From: Armatimonadota bacterium
Lineage (GTDB): Bacteria > Armatimonadota > UBA5829 > JAUSEB01
DNA length: 44,189 bases
Assembly (NCBI GenBank): GCA_030649165.1
Contig: JAUSGG010000151.1
Coordinates: 1 to 44,189 of the forward strand
Direction: 5' to 3'
Position numbers and translations under genes: made by a program
Part shown: positions 16,850-23,709 of the stretch, piece by piece
Layout: every line of letters begins with the position of its first letter
How positions within the stretch are numbered: the stretch's first letter is position 1
Notes under the pieces: generated by a model
Told to the model about the DNA's origin: nothing
Seen by the model: only the letters and a program-made list of their open reading frames with translations
Databases searched by the model: none

Positions 16850-17752
16850 TCAGCGTCGAATAAGACCCTGGGTGAGGTAACGGAAGTTGGTAAGCACGCT
16901 GAGAATTGCTGAAACATCCTGGAGCTTGGGTTTGTTCGACTTCGGAACATATACCAAATCGCCCGCCATCAGAGGAATGTCTTGGTTCAGATCTCCCTTT
17001 CCTATCATCTTGGATATATCCACTTTGATCTTCTCAGGGTTCGCGGGATCGCCGCGGACTACCATCGTGCCCTTCAAGTGCCCCCGGTCCGGTGTGGCGC
17101 CTCCGGCCTGGGAGACGGCGCTGAGAGCGGTCATGTTCTCCTTCAACGCGTACATGCCTGGTCTGAGCACTTCGCCTAAAACGTAGACCCTGCGAGTGGT
17201 TTCCTCAGGTACATATATTGTATCACCTTTTTTCAGAAGCAGGTTCTGCGTTGTATCGGCTTTGTTGTAAAGCTTGTACAGGTCAAGGCTTATGACCTCG
17301 CCGGTTTTGCGCGTGAGGGTGGCATTGGCCAGGCTGGCCGTCTCCTGATAGCTACCGGCCTGGGCAATGGCTTCCATGACGGTATCGCCCTCTTTGAACT
17401 CGAACTTGCCTGGGCGATTGACGTTGCCGAGCACGCTGATCGTCGGCCGGTGCATCTCCGTCAGCAGCAACTGGACCCTCGCGTTTCCCAGAAACTGCTT
17501 GTCTCTGAAGGCTTTTTTGATCGCCTCCGCCAACTGGTCCACCGTAAGGCCCTCGGCCTTGACGACGCCGGCCATCGGCACGTTCAGATTGCCGTCGGGG
17601 CCGACTACGAGGCGGACCTGGGTGAGCGACGGCTCGCCCCACACGCTCATGAGAAGCACGTCTTCCTGGGATATGATGTAGTCAGCGCTGTAAACCATAG
17701 ATGCGACCGCCAGCATACACACGATCGCCCCTGCGATAAGTAATAAGCGCAT
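16850..17752 (-). CDS. Polysaccharide export protein (Wza/KpsD-type, SLBB domains)
   Basis: This 300-aa protein has a signal peptide (residues 1-22, ending VYSA). The Poly_export domain follows (YIISQEDVLLMSVWGEP, then VRLVVGPDGNLNVPMAGVV), and then two SLBB-type segments near residues 107-160 and 190-245 (VLGNVNRPGKF and VLGEVLRPGMY). It would form the outer-membrane or outer-envelope exit pore for the polysaccharide. No lipobox Cys is seen at the signal cleavage region. It is the first gene of the locus; AGGGGG lies 8 bp before the ATG, and that site is part of the structured leader at 17753-17853. Confidence 0.93.
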   Translation of the reverse strand: MRLLLIAGAIVCMLAVASMVYSADYIISQEDVLLMSVWGEPSLTQVRLVVGPDGNLNVPMAGVVKAEGLTVDQLAEAIKKAFRDKQFLGNARVQLLLTEMHRPTISVLGNVNRPGKFEFKEGDTVMEAIAQAGSYQETASLANATLTRKTGEVISLDLYKLYNKADTTQNLLLKKGDTIYVPEETTRRVYVLGEVLRPGMYALKENMTALSAVSQAGGATPDRGHLKGTMVVRGDPANPEKIKVDISKMIGKGDLNQDIPLMAGDLVYVPKSNKPKLQDVSAILSVLTNFRYLTQGLIRR

Positions 17753-17853
17753 AAGAGAAACCCCCTAACCTCCGCCAGGCGAAACATACCCGTACCTATT
17801 ATTATTGCCGTCGAGTTCGGGCATCTTTAGGATTGACGGCGAGAATGCCTGGC
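17753..17853 (-). promoter_or_regulatory. Pseudoknotted leader RNA candidate of the polysaccharide export operon
   Basis: In the transcribed (minus) strand a 7-bp closing stem (GCCAGGC at 17853-17847 with GCCUGGC at 17780-17774) encloses a 6-bp stem (GCCGUC 17840-17835 with GACGGC 17812-17807). The inner loop carries AUGCCCG (17824-17818), which can pair with CGGGUAU (17792-17786) downstream. One of its seven pairs is G-U, which only works on this strand. The same loop carries UCCUAA (17832-17827), complementary to UUAGGG (17768-17763) at the ribosome binding site. The layout is that of a translational riboswitch. It matches no class that I recognise, including the c-di-GMP riboswitches. Confidence 0.5.
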
Positions 17854-17916
17854 ATCTGTTATGAATTACGCGCCTCATCCATTGGTAGTTCCCGGCTGAT
17901 TTGGTTGTTAGATGTT

Positions 17917-17937
17917 GGTTGACGGTTGACGGTTGAC
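17917..17937. repeat. Three tandem GGTTGAC units
   Basis: Three perfect 7-bp units lie about 64 bp upstream of the leader RNA candidate. Function is unknown; it may be slippage or a binding site. Confidence 0.6.
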
Positions 17938-17970
17938 GGATCCGGATGGGTGACGCAAGTACGCAGAGTT

Positions 17971-18043
17971 CCACCCTCACCCCAGCCCTCTCCCTACCAG
18001 GGAGAAGGGGTTTACGCTCGACTCGTTCGACTCCTTCGACTCC
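17971..18043. repeat. CCCTCACCCC palindrome (copy 3) with adjoining 9-mer tract
   Basis: CACCCTCACCCCAGCCCTC is followed by CTCCCTACCAGGGAGAAGG, then by a tract of CGACTCGTT/CGACTCCTT 9-mers (18017-18043), the reverse orientation of the tract at 2592-2614. It occupies the divergent region between the export operon and the PEP-CTERM gene. Confidence 0.65.
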
Positions 18044-18088
18044 CTAAACCCCGTACAAGCGCCGGTAATTCTGACGGGACAACCTCAC

Positions 18089-18104
18089 TGGCACGGTTTT
18101 TGCA
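18089..18104 (+). promoter_or_regulatory. Sigma54 (RpoN) promoter of the first PEP-CTERM gene
   Basis: TGGCACG, four bases and TTGCA match the -24/-12 consensus at every key position. The GG and GC dinucleotides are spaced exactly 12 bp apart. Initiation near 18115 gives an 82-nt leader. RpoN control of PEP-CTERM genes is known from other exosortase-bearing bacteria; the activator is not in this window. Confidence 0.8.
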
Positions 18105-18196
18105 ACTACCCCAAGTGTAACGGTTTGCAAAAGTTCTATACCGCCTGCCGCAGTCCGGCATCTCAGGCCGGCTCGGCTATTGGAGGGTGATGACAC

Positions 18197-19138
18197 TTGA
18201 GAACAGCAATGTGCGTTGCGCTGGCGATCACTATGTTTGCGGGCGTATCCGTGCGGGCCGCCGGCGTTAAGCAATCTACAACGTGCGGATCATTTCTGCG
18301 CCATCGGGCCAACAGCGCCAACGAATTGGCGTCAATGATCAAGCGCGACTCCGCGGTAGCGGCGCGCTATGCAAGACACTTCGGGACAACAAAATACGGG
18401 GTGTCCACTTATTTCGAGAAGAAGCTCAGCCTCATCCGATTGAGAAAGGCCACAACCTCATACGTCTACTATTACAACTCGCGAGGACAGGTGACGCGAG
18501 GTAGACGCGTGATGCCCGCCGGCACTCTCGTATTCGCGACGGCAATGGGGGAACCCGTGTTGGATTGGCGATGCGGAAACCCGCTGCGGACGAAACTGCC
18601 TGTGAACCGGGCGATAAAGCCCTCGGAGACGCCTGACATGGTGAAAACCAAGGGTTCCGGCATCAAGCCGGCCGCGGTCGCTGCCGCGCCTCCGGACGCC
18701 GACAAAGTCATAGAGAAGGTCCTCGGCGCTCCTCCCGCGGAGCTGGCCTCGGCCACGACGGTCACCCCGCCGACGGCATTGATCACGACGCCGATCGAAA
18801 CCACAGGCGCCGTGCCGATGGCTACAGCTCCCTCTGTGCCGACGGCAGGAGCCGCGTCGCCGCCGATAGTTGAGGTGGCGGCTCTGCCGACGATCACGGC
18901 GGTCGGCGCCGCGCCCGCGGTTGCTTCGGCCTCTCGCGGAATCGCCAATTGGCTATTGCCTCTTGCGGCAGCGGGCGGAGCGGCCGTAACGCTCGCCGGG
19001 AAAAAGGGCAACTCCGAACCGCCTCCGCCCGACGACAATCCTGTTCCAGAGCCCGCCTCGCTGCTGGCGCTCGCGACCGGCGTTGGGATACTCTGCACAT
19101 CGATTGCCGGACGGCGACGCAGGGCCGGCAGAGGATAA
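18197..19138 (+). CDS. PEP-CTERM protein with Ala/Pro/Thr-rich linker
   Basis: This 313-aa secreted protein is a likely substrate of the exosortase. It starts with a signal peptide (MRTAMCVALAITMFAGVSVRAAG). A conserved-looking domain covers residues 30-145, with an RRVMPAGTLVFATAMGEPVLDW segment split by short turns and ending WRCGNPL. A low-complexity Ala/Pro/Thr linker follows (about 150-250). Then comes a hydrophobic segment (NWLLPLAAAGGAAVTLAG) and the C-terminal sorting signal: VPEPASLL from residue 283, a hydrophobic helix and a basic RRRRAGRG end. GGAGG lies 10 bp before the TTG start; an in-frame ATG at 18209 is the alternative. Its function is unknown. It has a sigma54 promoter. Confidence 0.85.
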   Translation: MRTAMCVALAITMFAGVSVRAAGVKQSTTCGSFLRHRANSANELASMIKRDSAVAARYARHFGTTKYGVSTYFEKKLSLIRLRKATTSYVYYYNSRGQVTRGRRVMPAGTLVFATAMGEPVLDWRCGNPLRTKLPVNRAIKPSETPDMVKTKGSGIKPAAVAAAPPDADKVIEKVLGAPPAELASATTVTPPTALITTPIETTGAVPMATAPSVPTAGAASPPIVEVAALPTITAVGAAPAVASASRGIANWLLPLAAAGGAAVTLAGKKGNSEPPPPDDNPVPEPASLLALATGVGILCTSIAGRRRRAGRG

Positions 19139-19266
19139 CGTAGATTTGCAGCGCGGCGTGGGGCCGGTCAGCCCCCGCCCGCTTTCGCTTTAGAAGTCGA
19201 GCTGCCCCTCGACAGAATCCGGCCAAGTCCGAGGTGACGACTGGCCGATCTGACGGAGGGCTTTAC

Positions 19267-19881
19267 ATGCGTAAGACAGCTTTCATACTGGCAATCACGA
19301 CAATGGCCGCGGTATTCTGCTCCTCAGCTTCGGCCCAAACGTGGATTTCCTTCAAACCAGCCACTTTCACCGGAATACAACTCGACCTCACGTCGGATTT
19401 GGCAACGCAGCAGTACTGGTATACGGTCACCCTCGATCCCGGCGCCACCATAACCTTCGACAGCTCGACCTACCAAATCGCGTGGCTGGGAGGATATTTC
19501 ATCAACGGGGCTTCAGAAACGGACTTGTTCTTCGCGTCGGACGCGCTGTATTCGGACCGCTGGCAATGGGAGGCAACCCCGGTCCAGGATCCGCTTTTCA
19601 ACTCGGTGGGGTGGAAGTGCCAGGGGGACAACGACCGGCTTCATGCCGATACAGGGGGCCAGATGACCTTCTCGCTCACGAGCCCCGACATCTGGGCCGT
19701 TCCGACGAACTCAGCGTATCACGTGGGTTACTTTGACGACAAGGGCAAAGTGAAGACCGACTATTTCAACGGCCCGCCGGTCCCTGAGCCGAGCGGTCTT
19801 CAGGCCGGACTGGCGTTCCTGTCCGGAGCGACGGCTCTGATGGGACGCAGGTTCAGACGGACGAGGGCATCTCGTAGGTAG
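19267..19881 (+). CDS. PEP-CTERM protein, second
   Basis: This 204-aa secreted protein has a signal peptide (MRKTAFILAITTMAAVFCSSASA), a beta-rich domain of about 145 residues with many aromatic residues (TWISFKPATF, QYWYTVTLDPGATITFD), and a C-terminal PEP-CTERM signal. The signal begins VPEPSG at about residue 172, with a hydrophobic stretch and an RRFRRTRASRR end. GGAGGG precedes the ATG by about 8 bp; the longer in-frame GTG start at 19234 has no such site. The domain resembles the lectin-like jelly-roll modules usual in PEP-CTERM proteins but has no specific match I can name. A strong terminator follows. Confidence 0.85.
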   Translation: MRKTAFILAITTMAAVFCSSASAQTWISFKPATFTGIQLDLTSDLATQQYWYTVTLDPGATITFDSSTYQIAWLGGYFINGASETDLFFASDALYSDRWQWEATPVQDPLFNSVGWKCQGDNDRLHADTGGQMTFSLTSPDIWAVPTNSAYHVGYFDDKGKVKTDYFNGPPVPEPSGLQAGLAFLSGATALMGRRFRRTRASRR

Positions 19882-19916
19882 AATGGATTTCGCAACACAC
19901 GCATAGAGCAGTTAAG

Positions 19917-19946
19917 GCCCCACGGCGTTCGCCGCGGGGCTTTCTT
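19917..19946 (+). terminator. Rho-independent terminator after the PEP-CTERM genes
   Basis: GCCCCACGG and CCGCGGGGC form a 9-position stem with one mismatch around CGTTCG, followed directly by TTTCTT. Confidence 0.8.
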
Positions 19947-20016
19947 GTCTCGATTAGACCACGGCAAGCTCAGCCCGGGAGTAGTCGTGAAGGTGACCGC
20001 GAAGTGAATGGAGAAG

Positions 20017-20033
20017 TGGCACAGCGACTGCGA
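20017..20033 (+). promoter_or_regulatory. Sigma54-like promoter of the DUF1559-like pair
   Basis: TGGCACA, five bases and TGCGA keep the GG-to-GC spacing of 12 bp. The -24 half is strong; the -12 half (CTGCG) departs from TTGCA. Initiation near 20043 fits a GTG start at 20089 and excludes the ATG at 20008. Confidence 0.4.
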
Positions 20034-20088
20034 TCAACTTCCGTGCCCGGTTCGGGAGCTGTACCTCGATCAATGGAGGATAGACGCT

Positions 20089-20841
20089 GTGCAACGAAAA
20101 CCGTCACCCGTTCTGATCCTGCTGTTTGTTTTCGCCATCACCCTCACGGCCTTGTTCCTGTGTCCGCACTCCCTTGCGGCTCGTGAGTCCTCTCGCAAGG
20201 CCGGTTGCCAGTCGAATATGAAGGAGATCGCACTGGCGTTCAGCATGTATATGAGTGACTATGATGATACGCTGCCGTCTTCCGCAATCAGCCGCGCGCC
20301 CGAACGTACTTTCAGAAGTACCCTGGGGCGCGTGCCGCCCCCCAGGTCCAAAGGGTACAAGGCCAAGACTGTCTTCGAACTTCTGTATCCTTACAGGAGG
20401 AACAGGGACGTTTGCTTCTGCGAGTCGGATCCCACGGCCTACACAACGCGAGGATTCTGGGTGTTCAAGAAGACTATTCCGCGCAAATCCCTTCCACCCT
20501 CGACGCCCACAAGCTACGTGCTCAAGAAGGCCATCAACGACGCCTGGCTCGACCCGAAGATCAAGGCGCGGAAGGAAATAGACTTCAACTGGCCGAGCGA
20601 GCAGATTATGTTCTATGAACGCCGGAGCTTTCATTGGGGAGACCGGGCCGGAGATGTGAGCGACCCGAAGAACACCAAGCGGTTCGGCGCAAGCATCAAC
20701 TGCGTGTTTATGGACACGCATGTAAAGACGCACCGGATTACGGAGTTCGAGCCGGATTACTACAATACGAATCCGGCCACGGGAACTCCGACAAAGCGGC
20801 CCCAGATTAACCCAAGGATGTATTGCGATCGGCTTCCGTGA
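20089..20841 (+). CDS. DUF1559-like pseudopilin-type protein, paralogue 1
   Basis: This 250-aa protein has one N-terminal hydrophobic helix (VLILLFVFAITLTALFL). It is followed by SSRKAGCQSNMKEIALAFSMY, split by the usual helix, and DYDDTLPSS. This matches the ARxxARxxxCxSNMKQ region of DUF1559/prepilin-like proteins common in Armatimonadota and Planctomycetota. The prepilin peptidase motif (G-F-T-L-x-E) is absent. Further motifs are STPTSYVLKKAIN, FYERRSFHWGDR and NCVFMDTHVKT near the C-terminus, where the family has its H-x9-DG region. The GTG at 20089 has GGAGG 9 bp upstream; the longer ATG at 20008 lies upstream of the predicted promoter start. It is probably envelope-anchored; function unknown. 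Confidence 0.75.
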   Translation: MQRKPSPVLILLFVFAITLTALFLCPHSLAARESSRKAGCQSNMKEIALAFSMYMSDYDDTLPSSAISRAPERTFRSTLGRVPPPRSKGYKAKTVFELLYPYRRNRDVCFCESDPTAYTTRGFWVFKKTIPRKSLPPSTPTSYVLKKAINDAWLDPKIKARKEIDFNWPSEQIMFYERRSFHWGDRAGDVSDPKNTKRFGASINCVFMDTHVKTHRITEFEPDYYNTNPATGTPTKRPQINPRMYCDRLP

Positions 20842-20892
20842 TCGGAGAAGGGAGGGTTACAAACGCACAATAACGGTAGAGTCCTGGACATT

Positions 20893-21618
20893 GTGGTTGT
20901 TGTCTGCAGCCTGGTTATACTTGCCGCGGTTCTGGTGATGACAGGCTTCCTTATGCGGGCCTTTGTACCCGCGCGCCATAGACGACTGGGTCTCTGCCAG
21001 TCACACCTGAAGGAGCTTGGCCTGGCCTTTACCATGTATGTTAATGATAACCACGGCGGATTGCCGTCGTCGGCTATCGCGCACAACTCTGACCGAGCTT
21101 TTCGGATGACGTTGGGCGTCGTGCCTCCCACAAATCCAGGCGCATCCGGACAGACAACCGTTTTCGGGGCGCTGTATCCCTACAAGAGGAATCTAAACCT
21201 GTATTTCTGTCCCTCTGATCCGTCAGGCCCCTCAATGCGCAAGCCCTCCACACCGACGAGTTACGTCCTGAAACGGGCCATAAACCAGGCTTGGCTCAAT
21301 CCCAAGATCAAAGCGAGAAAGATGCGGGATTATAGATGGCCGGCTCAGCAGCTTCTATTCTACGAACGCAGGAGTTTCCACTGGCGCGACAGGCATGGAG
21401 ATCTGTCAGATCAGAATAATGTTGACCGGTTGGGAGCAAGGATGAACTGCGTTTTCATGGACACTCACGTGAAGACGATCCGGCTGCTCCCCTTGGATGA
21501 AAGATCGGGCGGCAATCTGCTCGGCGAACCCGATTACTACAACTGGAACATGAAAACCGACAAGCCAGTCAAACGAGGCGAGATAGATCCGAGAGTGTAC
21601 GCGGACCGGCTGGAGTAG
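20893..21618 (+). CDS. DUF1559-like pseudopilin-type protein, paralogue 2
   Basis: This close paralogue of the preceding protein has the same order of motifs: hydrophobic helix, CQSHLKELGLAFTMY, LPSSAI, CPSDP, STPTSYVLKRAIN, FYERRSFHWRDR, NCVFMDTHVKT, and an end in DPRVYADRLE. It too lacks a prepilin cleavage motif. The start is unsure. GTG at 20893 cuts off part of the basic N-terminus expected from the paralogue. The excellent site GGGAGGG at 20850-20856 points to a start near 20863, where only ACG is in frame. The gene follows its paralogue by about 50 bp and is probably in the same transcript. Confidence 0.75.
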   Translation: MVVVCSLVILAAVLVMTGFLMRAFVPARHRRLGLCQSHLKELGLAFTMYVNDNHGGLPSSAIAHNSDRAFRMTLGVVPPTNPGASGQTTVFGALYPYKRNLNLYFCPSDPSGPSMRKPSTPTSYVLKRAINQAWLNPKIKARKMRDYRWPAQQLLFYERRSFHWRDRHGDLSDQNNVDRLGARMNCVFMDTHVKTIRLLPLDERSGGNLLGEPDYYNWNMKTDKPVKRGEIDPRVYADRLE

Positions 21619-21779
21619 GTTGGCTTGCTGAGGCGCAGCGGAGGACATTGCACGTTACGTGGTTAGAATTCTTCACTTCGTAGAATGACGGTCTTCGAGG
21701 CGTTGCTCGCGGGTGGAACCGGCCCGTACCCTAAACCCACAGAACCTGGAGCCCCCTGGAACCCTAGAACCCTTTGATC

Positions 21780-23492
21780 TCAGCAAACCCCGCACAGCCT
21801 GCACGTTCCCACCGCGCACTGTGGCGTTGGTTTGCCCTGAAGCGCCTTCGCGTATTCGCGCCGAAGGAAATCCTTCGTGACGCCCAGGTCGATGTGATCC
21901 CACGGGAGTATTTCGTTGAAATCGCGCTCTCTCCGCGCGTAGAAGTCGGGATTCAGGCCAGCCTCGGCAATGCCTTTGGCGTAGCCGGCACCCCTCCCCA
22001 ACCCTCCCCCATAGGGAGAGGGGGCAACGGCAGCGAGCAGCGCCGGCGCAAGCCGCCTGTCGCCTCGCGCGAGCCAACCCTGGACGACGGACAGCCGCGG
22101 GCTTTCCGCATTCAGCCTGATCCCGCGGTTTCCGGCAAGTGATTTGCGCAAAACGGCCAGCTTCGCCGACAGTTCGCGCTCGGAAGCCATAGGGACCCAC
22201 TGGAATGGCGTCCACGGCTTTGGCACAAAACAGCTAACCGAAAGCTGTAAGGTCATCGGAGGGAACTCGGCGGCGATTCTTGAAGCAAGCGCTCCAATCG
22301 CGGCGACATCCTCGTCCGTCTCCATCGGCAGGCCGACCATGAAGTACAGCCTCGCCCGCCTGAACCCGGCGGACGAGGCGATGCGGACCGCATCCGCGAT
22401 GTCATCGTCGCTAATCGGTTTGTTGATCGCTGTCCGCATCATCTCGGTCCCAGCCTCCGGCGCAAGGGTGATCGTCTCCTGGCCGCCTCTGCGCATCATC
22501 TCGGCCAATTCGTCGGTCAGGGACTCAATTCGTATGGACGACACCGAAAACTCGCGCCCCGCGTCCGTGATCGCCTCACATATCGCCGCCGCGCCAGGGT
22601 GGTCGAACACCGCCGAGCCGACCAATCCTATACGCGTCTCGCCCTCCGTCTGGACTGTCCTGGGACGAGGCGGAAGCCCCATATAGCCCGCCGCGCAAAA
22701 CCTGCACTTTCGGCCGCACCCGCGGATCGCCTCGGCAAGCGCCAGGTCCGCGAACTCGGTGTTGGGGGTGAGCACCACGGAAGTCGCGTCGTGCGCGTCC
22801 AAATCCCTGGTAACCCGGCGGCCCACCCTCTCCGGCGCGCCGTCCGTAATCTCCAGACCTTCTATCAACCCGCTCTGTCCATATTTGTGCAAGTAAAACC
22901 GCGGAACATATACACCCGCAACCTTCGTCAGTTCGCGCAGGAGGTCCAAACGCGAGATTGGCCCGACCAGGCGCAGCGCATCGACTATCTCAGGGATTGC
23001 GTCCTCCGCCTCGCCGATGAGAAATGCGTCGATGAACTCCGCGAGCGGCTCCGGGTTGAACGTGGCGCAGGGGCCGCCCGCAATGATAAGCGGATGCGAC
23101 TCGTCCCTCTCTGAAGTGTAAAGCGGAAGTCCCGACAACTGGAGCATCCGCGGAACGTTGATGTAGTCCATCTCGAACGAGATTGAAAAGCCGAGCACAT
23201 CGAATTGGCTGACCGGCGTCTGCGATTCGAGGCTGAAAAGCGGAGTTCGGGAACGGAGCATCTGCCGCAGGATGTCGCTCTCGGGCAGAAAGACCCTTTC
23301 GCAGACCACGTCCGGGATGGCGTTCAGCATCCCATAGACCAACTGAAAACCGAGGGAGGACATGCCGAGCGCGTACGTGTTCGGGAACGCGAGCGCGAAG
23401 GCAATCCGCCCGTCGCGCTTCTTGTAGATCGTTCCGGACTCCTGCGCCAGCAGTTTGCGGACGCGCTCTGTAAGCCTGGATGGAATTGGCAC
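21780..23492 (-). CDS. Radical SAM protein with B12-binding-like N-terminal domain (TIGR03960 type)
   Basis: This 570-aa protein has an N-terminal domain (FPNTYALGMSSLGFQLVYG, and later IIAGGPCATFNPEPLA) of the cobalamin-binding-like type. A radical SAM core follows, with the iron-sulfur cluster motif C259-x3-C263-x2-C266 (CGRKCRFC), and LAPEAGTE further on. The C-terminus ends in a Cys-rich CAVGTCRLCGVC. Members of this family often sit near rng/rpmA or cell-division genes; the exact reaction is unknown. Residues about 490-502 (APSPYGGGLGRGA) are encoded by a CCCTCCCC-type palindrome inserted in frame. The start is GTG at 23492, with no ribosome binding site; the predicted promoter puts transcription start at or next to it. 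Confidence 0.88.
   Translation of the reverse strand: MPIPSRLTERVRKLLAQESGTIYKKRDGRIAFALAFPNTYALGMSSLGFQLVYGMLNAIPDVVCERVFLPESDILRQMLRSRTPLFSLESQTPVSQFDVLGFSISFEMDYINVPRMLQLSGLPLYTSERDESHPLIIAGGPCATFNPEPLAEFIDAFLIGEAEDAIPEIVDALRLVGPISRLDLLRELTKVAGVYVPRFYLHKYGQSGLIEGLEITDGAPERVGRRVTRDLDAHDATSVVLTPNTEFADLALAEAIRGCGRKCRFCAAGYMGLPPRPRTVQTEGETRIGLVGSAVFDHPGAAAICEAITDAGREFSVSSIRIESLTDELAEMMRRGGQETITLAPEAGTEMMRTAINKPISDDDIADAVRIASSAGFRRARLYFMVGLPMETDEDVAAIGALASRIAAEFPPMTLQLSVSCFVPKPWTPFQWVPMASERELSAKLAVLRKSLAGNRGIRLNAESPRLSVVQGWLARGDRRLAPALLAAVAPSPYGGGLGRGAGYAKGIAEAGLNPDFYARRERDFNEILPWDHIDLGVTKDFLRREYAKALQGKPTPQCAVGTCRLCGVC
21991..22024. repeat. CCCTCCCC palindrome inside a coding sequence
   Basis: CCCCTCCCCAACCCTCCCCC followed by AT and AGGGAGAGGGG lies inside the radical SAM gene without breaking the frame. 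It belongs to the same family as the intergenic copies. Confidence 0.7.
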
Positions 23493-23498
23493 AAGTCG

Positions 23499-23527
23499 AG
23501 TATAGTCGCGGGGGAGCGTGGATGCAA
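23499..23527 (-). promoter_or_regulatory. Predicted promoter of the radical SAM gene, likely leaderless
   Basis: TTGCAT, a 17-bp spacer and TATACT end 6 bp before the GTG start codon at 23492, so the transcript would begin at the start codon. Confidence 0.4.
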
Positions 23528-23639
23528 GCGAGGAGGGCGGGGAGTGATGAGGTATGAGTCATTCATAGCGCTGCGACGCGCCAACCAAGAGGATGAGAAC
23601 TGGTTTGTGGCGTCCCGCGGGATAGGTTCACATCACGGC

Positions 23640-23666
23640 AAAAGGGCACGGGATTTCCGTGCCCTT
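23640..23666 (-). terminator. Rho-independent terminator after ftsZ
   Basis: AAGGGCACGG and CCGTGCCCTT form a perfect 10-bp stem around a 5-base loop, followed on the minus strand by a T-run (CTTTTG). It closes the dcw cluster. A dispersed ATCCGTGTTTATCTGTGGTC repeat (23675-23694) lies between it and ftsZ. Confidence 0.8.
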
Positions 23667-23674
23667 AGTCTCAT

Positions 23675-23694
23675 ATCCGTGTTTATCTGTGGTC
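23675..23694. repeat. Dispersed ATCCGTGT..ATCTGTGGTC repeat, second copy
   Basis: It shares the ATCCGTGT and ATCTGTGGTC blocks with 2650-2677, without the extra bases between them. Confidence 0.45.
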
Positions 23695-23709
23695 TTCCCT
23701 GAACCTCAC

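Noticed and set aside
17753-17853. c-di-GMP (GEMM) riboswitch
   Set aside because: The setting fits, but the conserved GEMM segments (such as the CACGCACAGGGC and GACGCAAAGCC-type blocks) are absent and the pseudoknot layout differs.
17765-17980. Small minus-strand gene upstream of the polysaccharide export gene
   Set aside because: The frame covers the structured leader and tandem repeats, has no ribosome binding site, and the protein has no recognisable feature.
20008-20088. N-terminal extension of the first DUF1559-like protein
   Set aside because: It covers the sigma54-like site and has no ribosome binding site; the GTG at 20089 has GGAGG at 9 bp and leaves a sensible membrane anchor.
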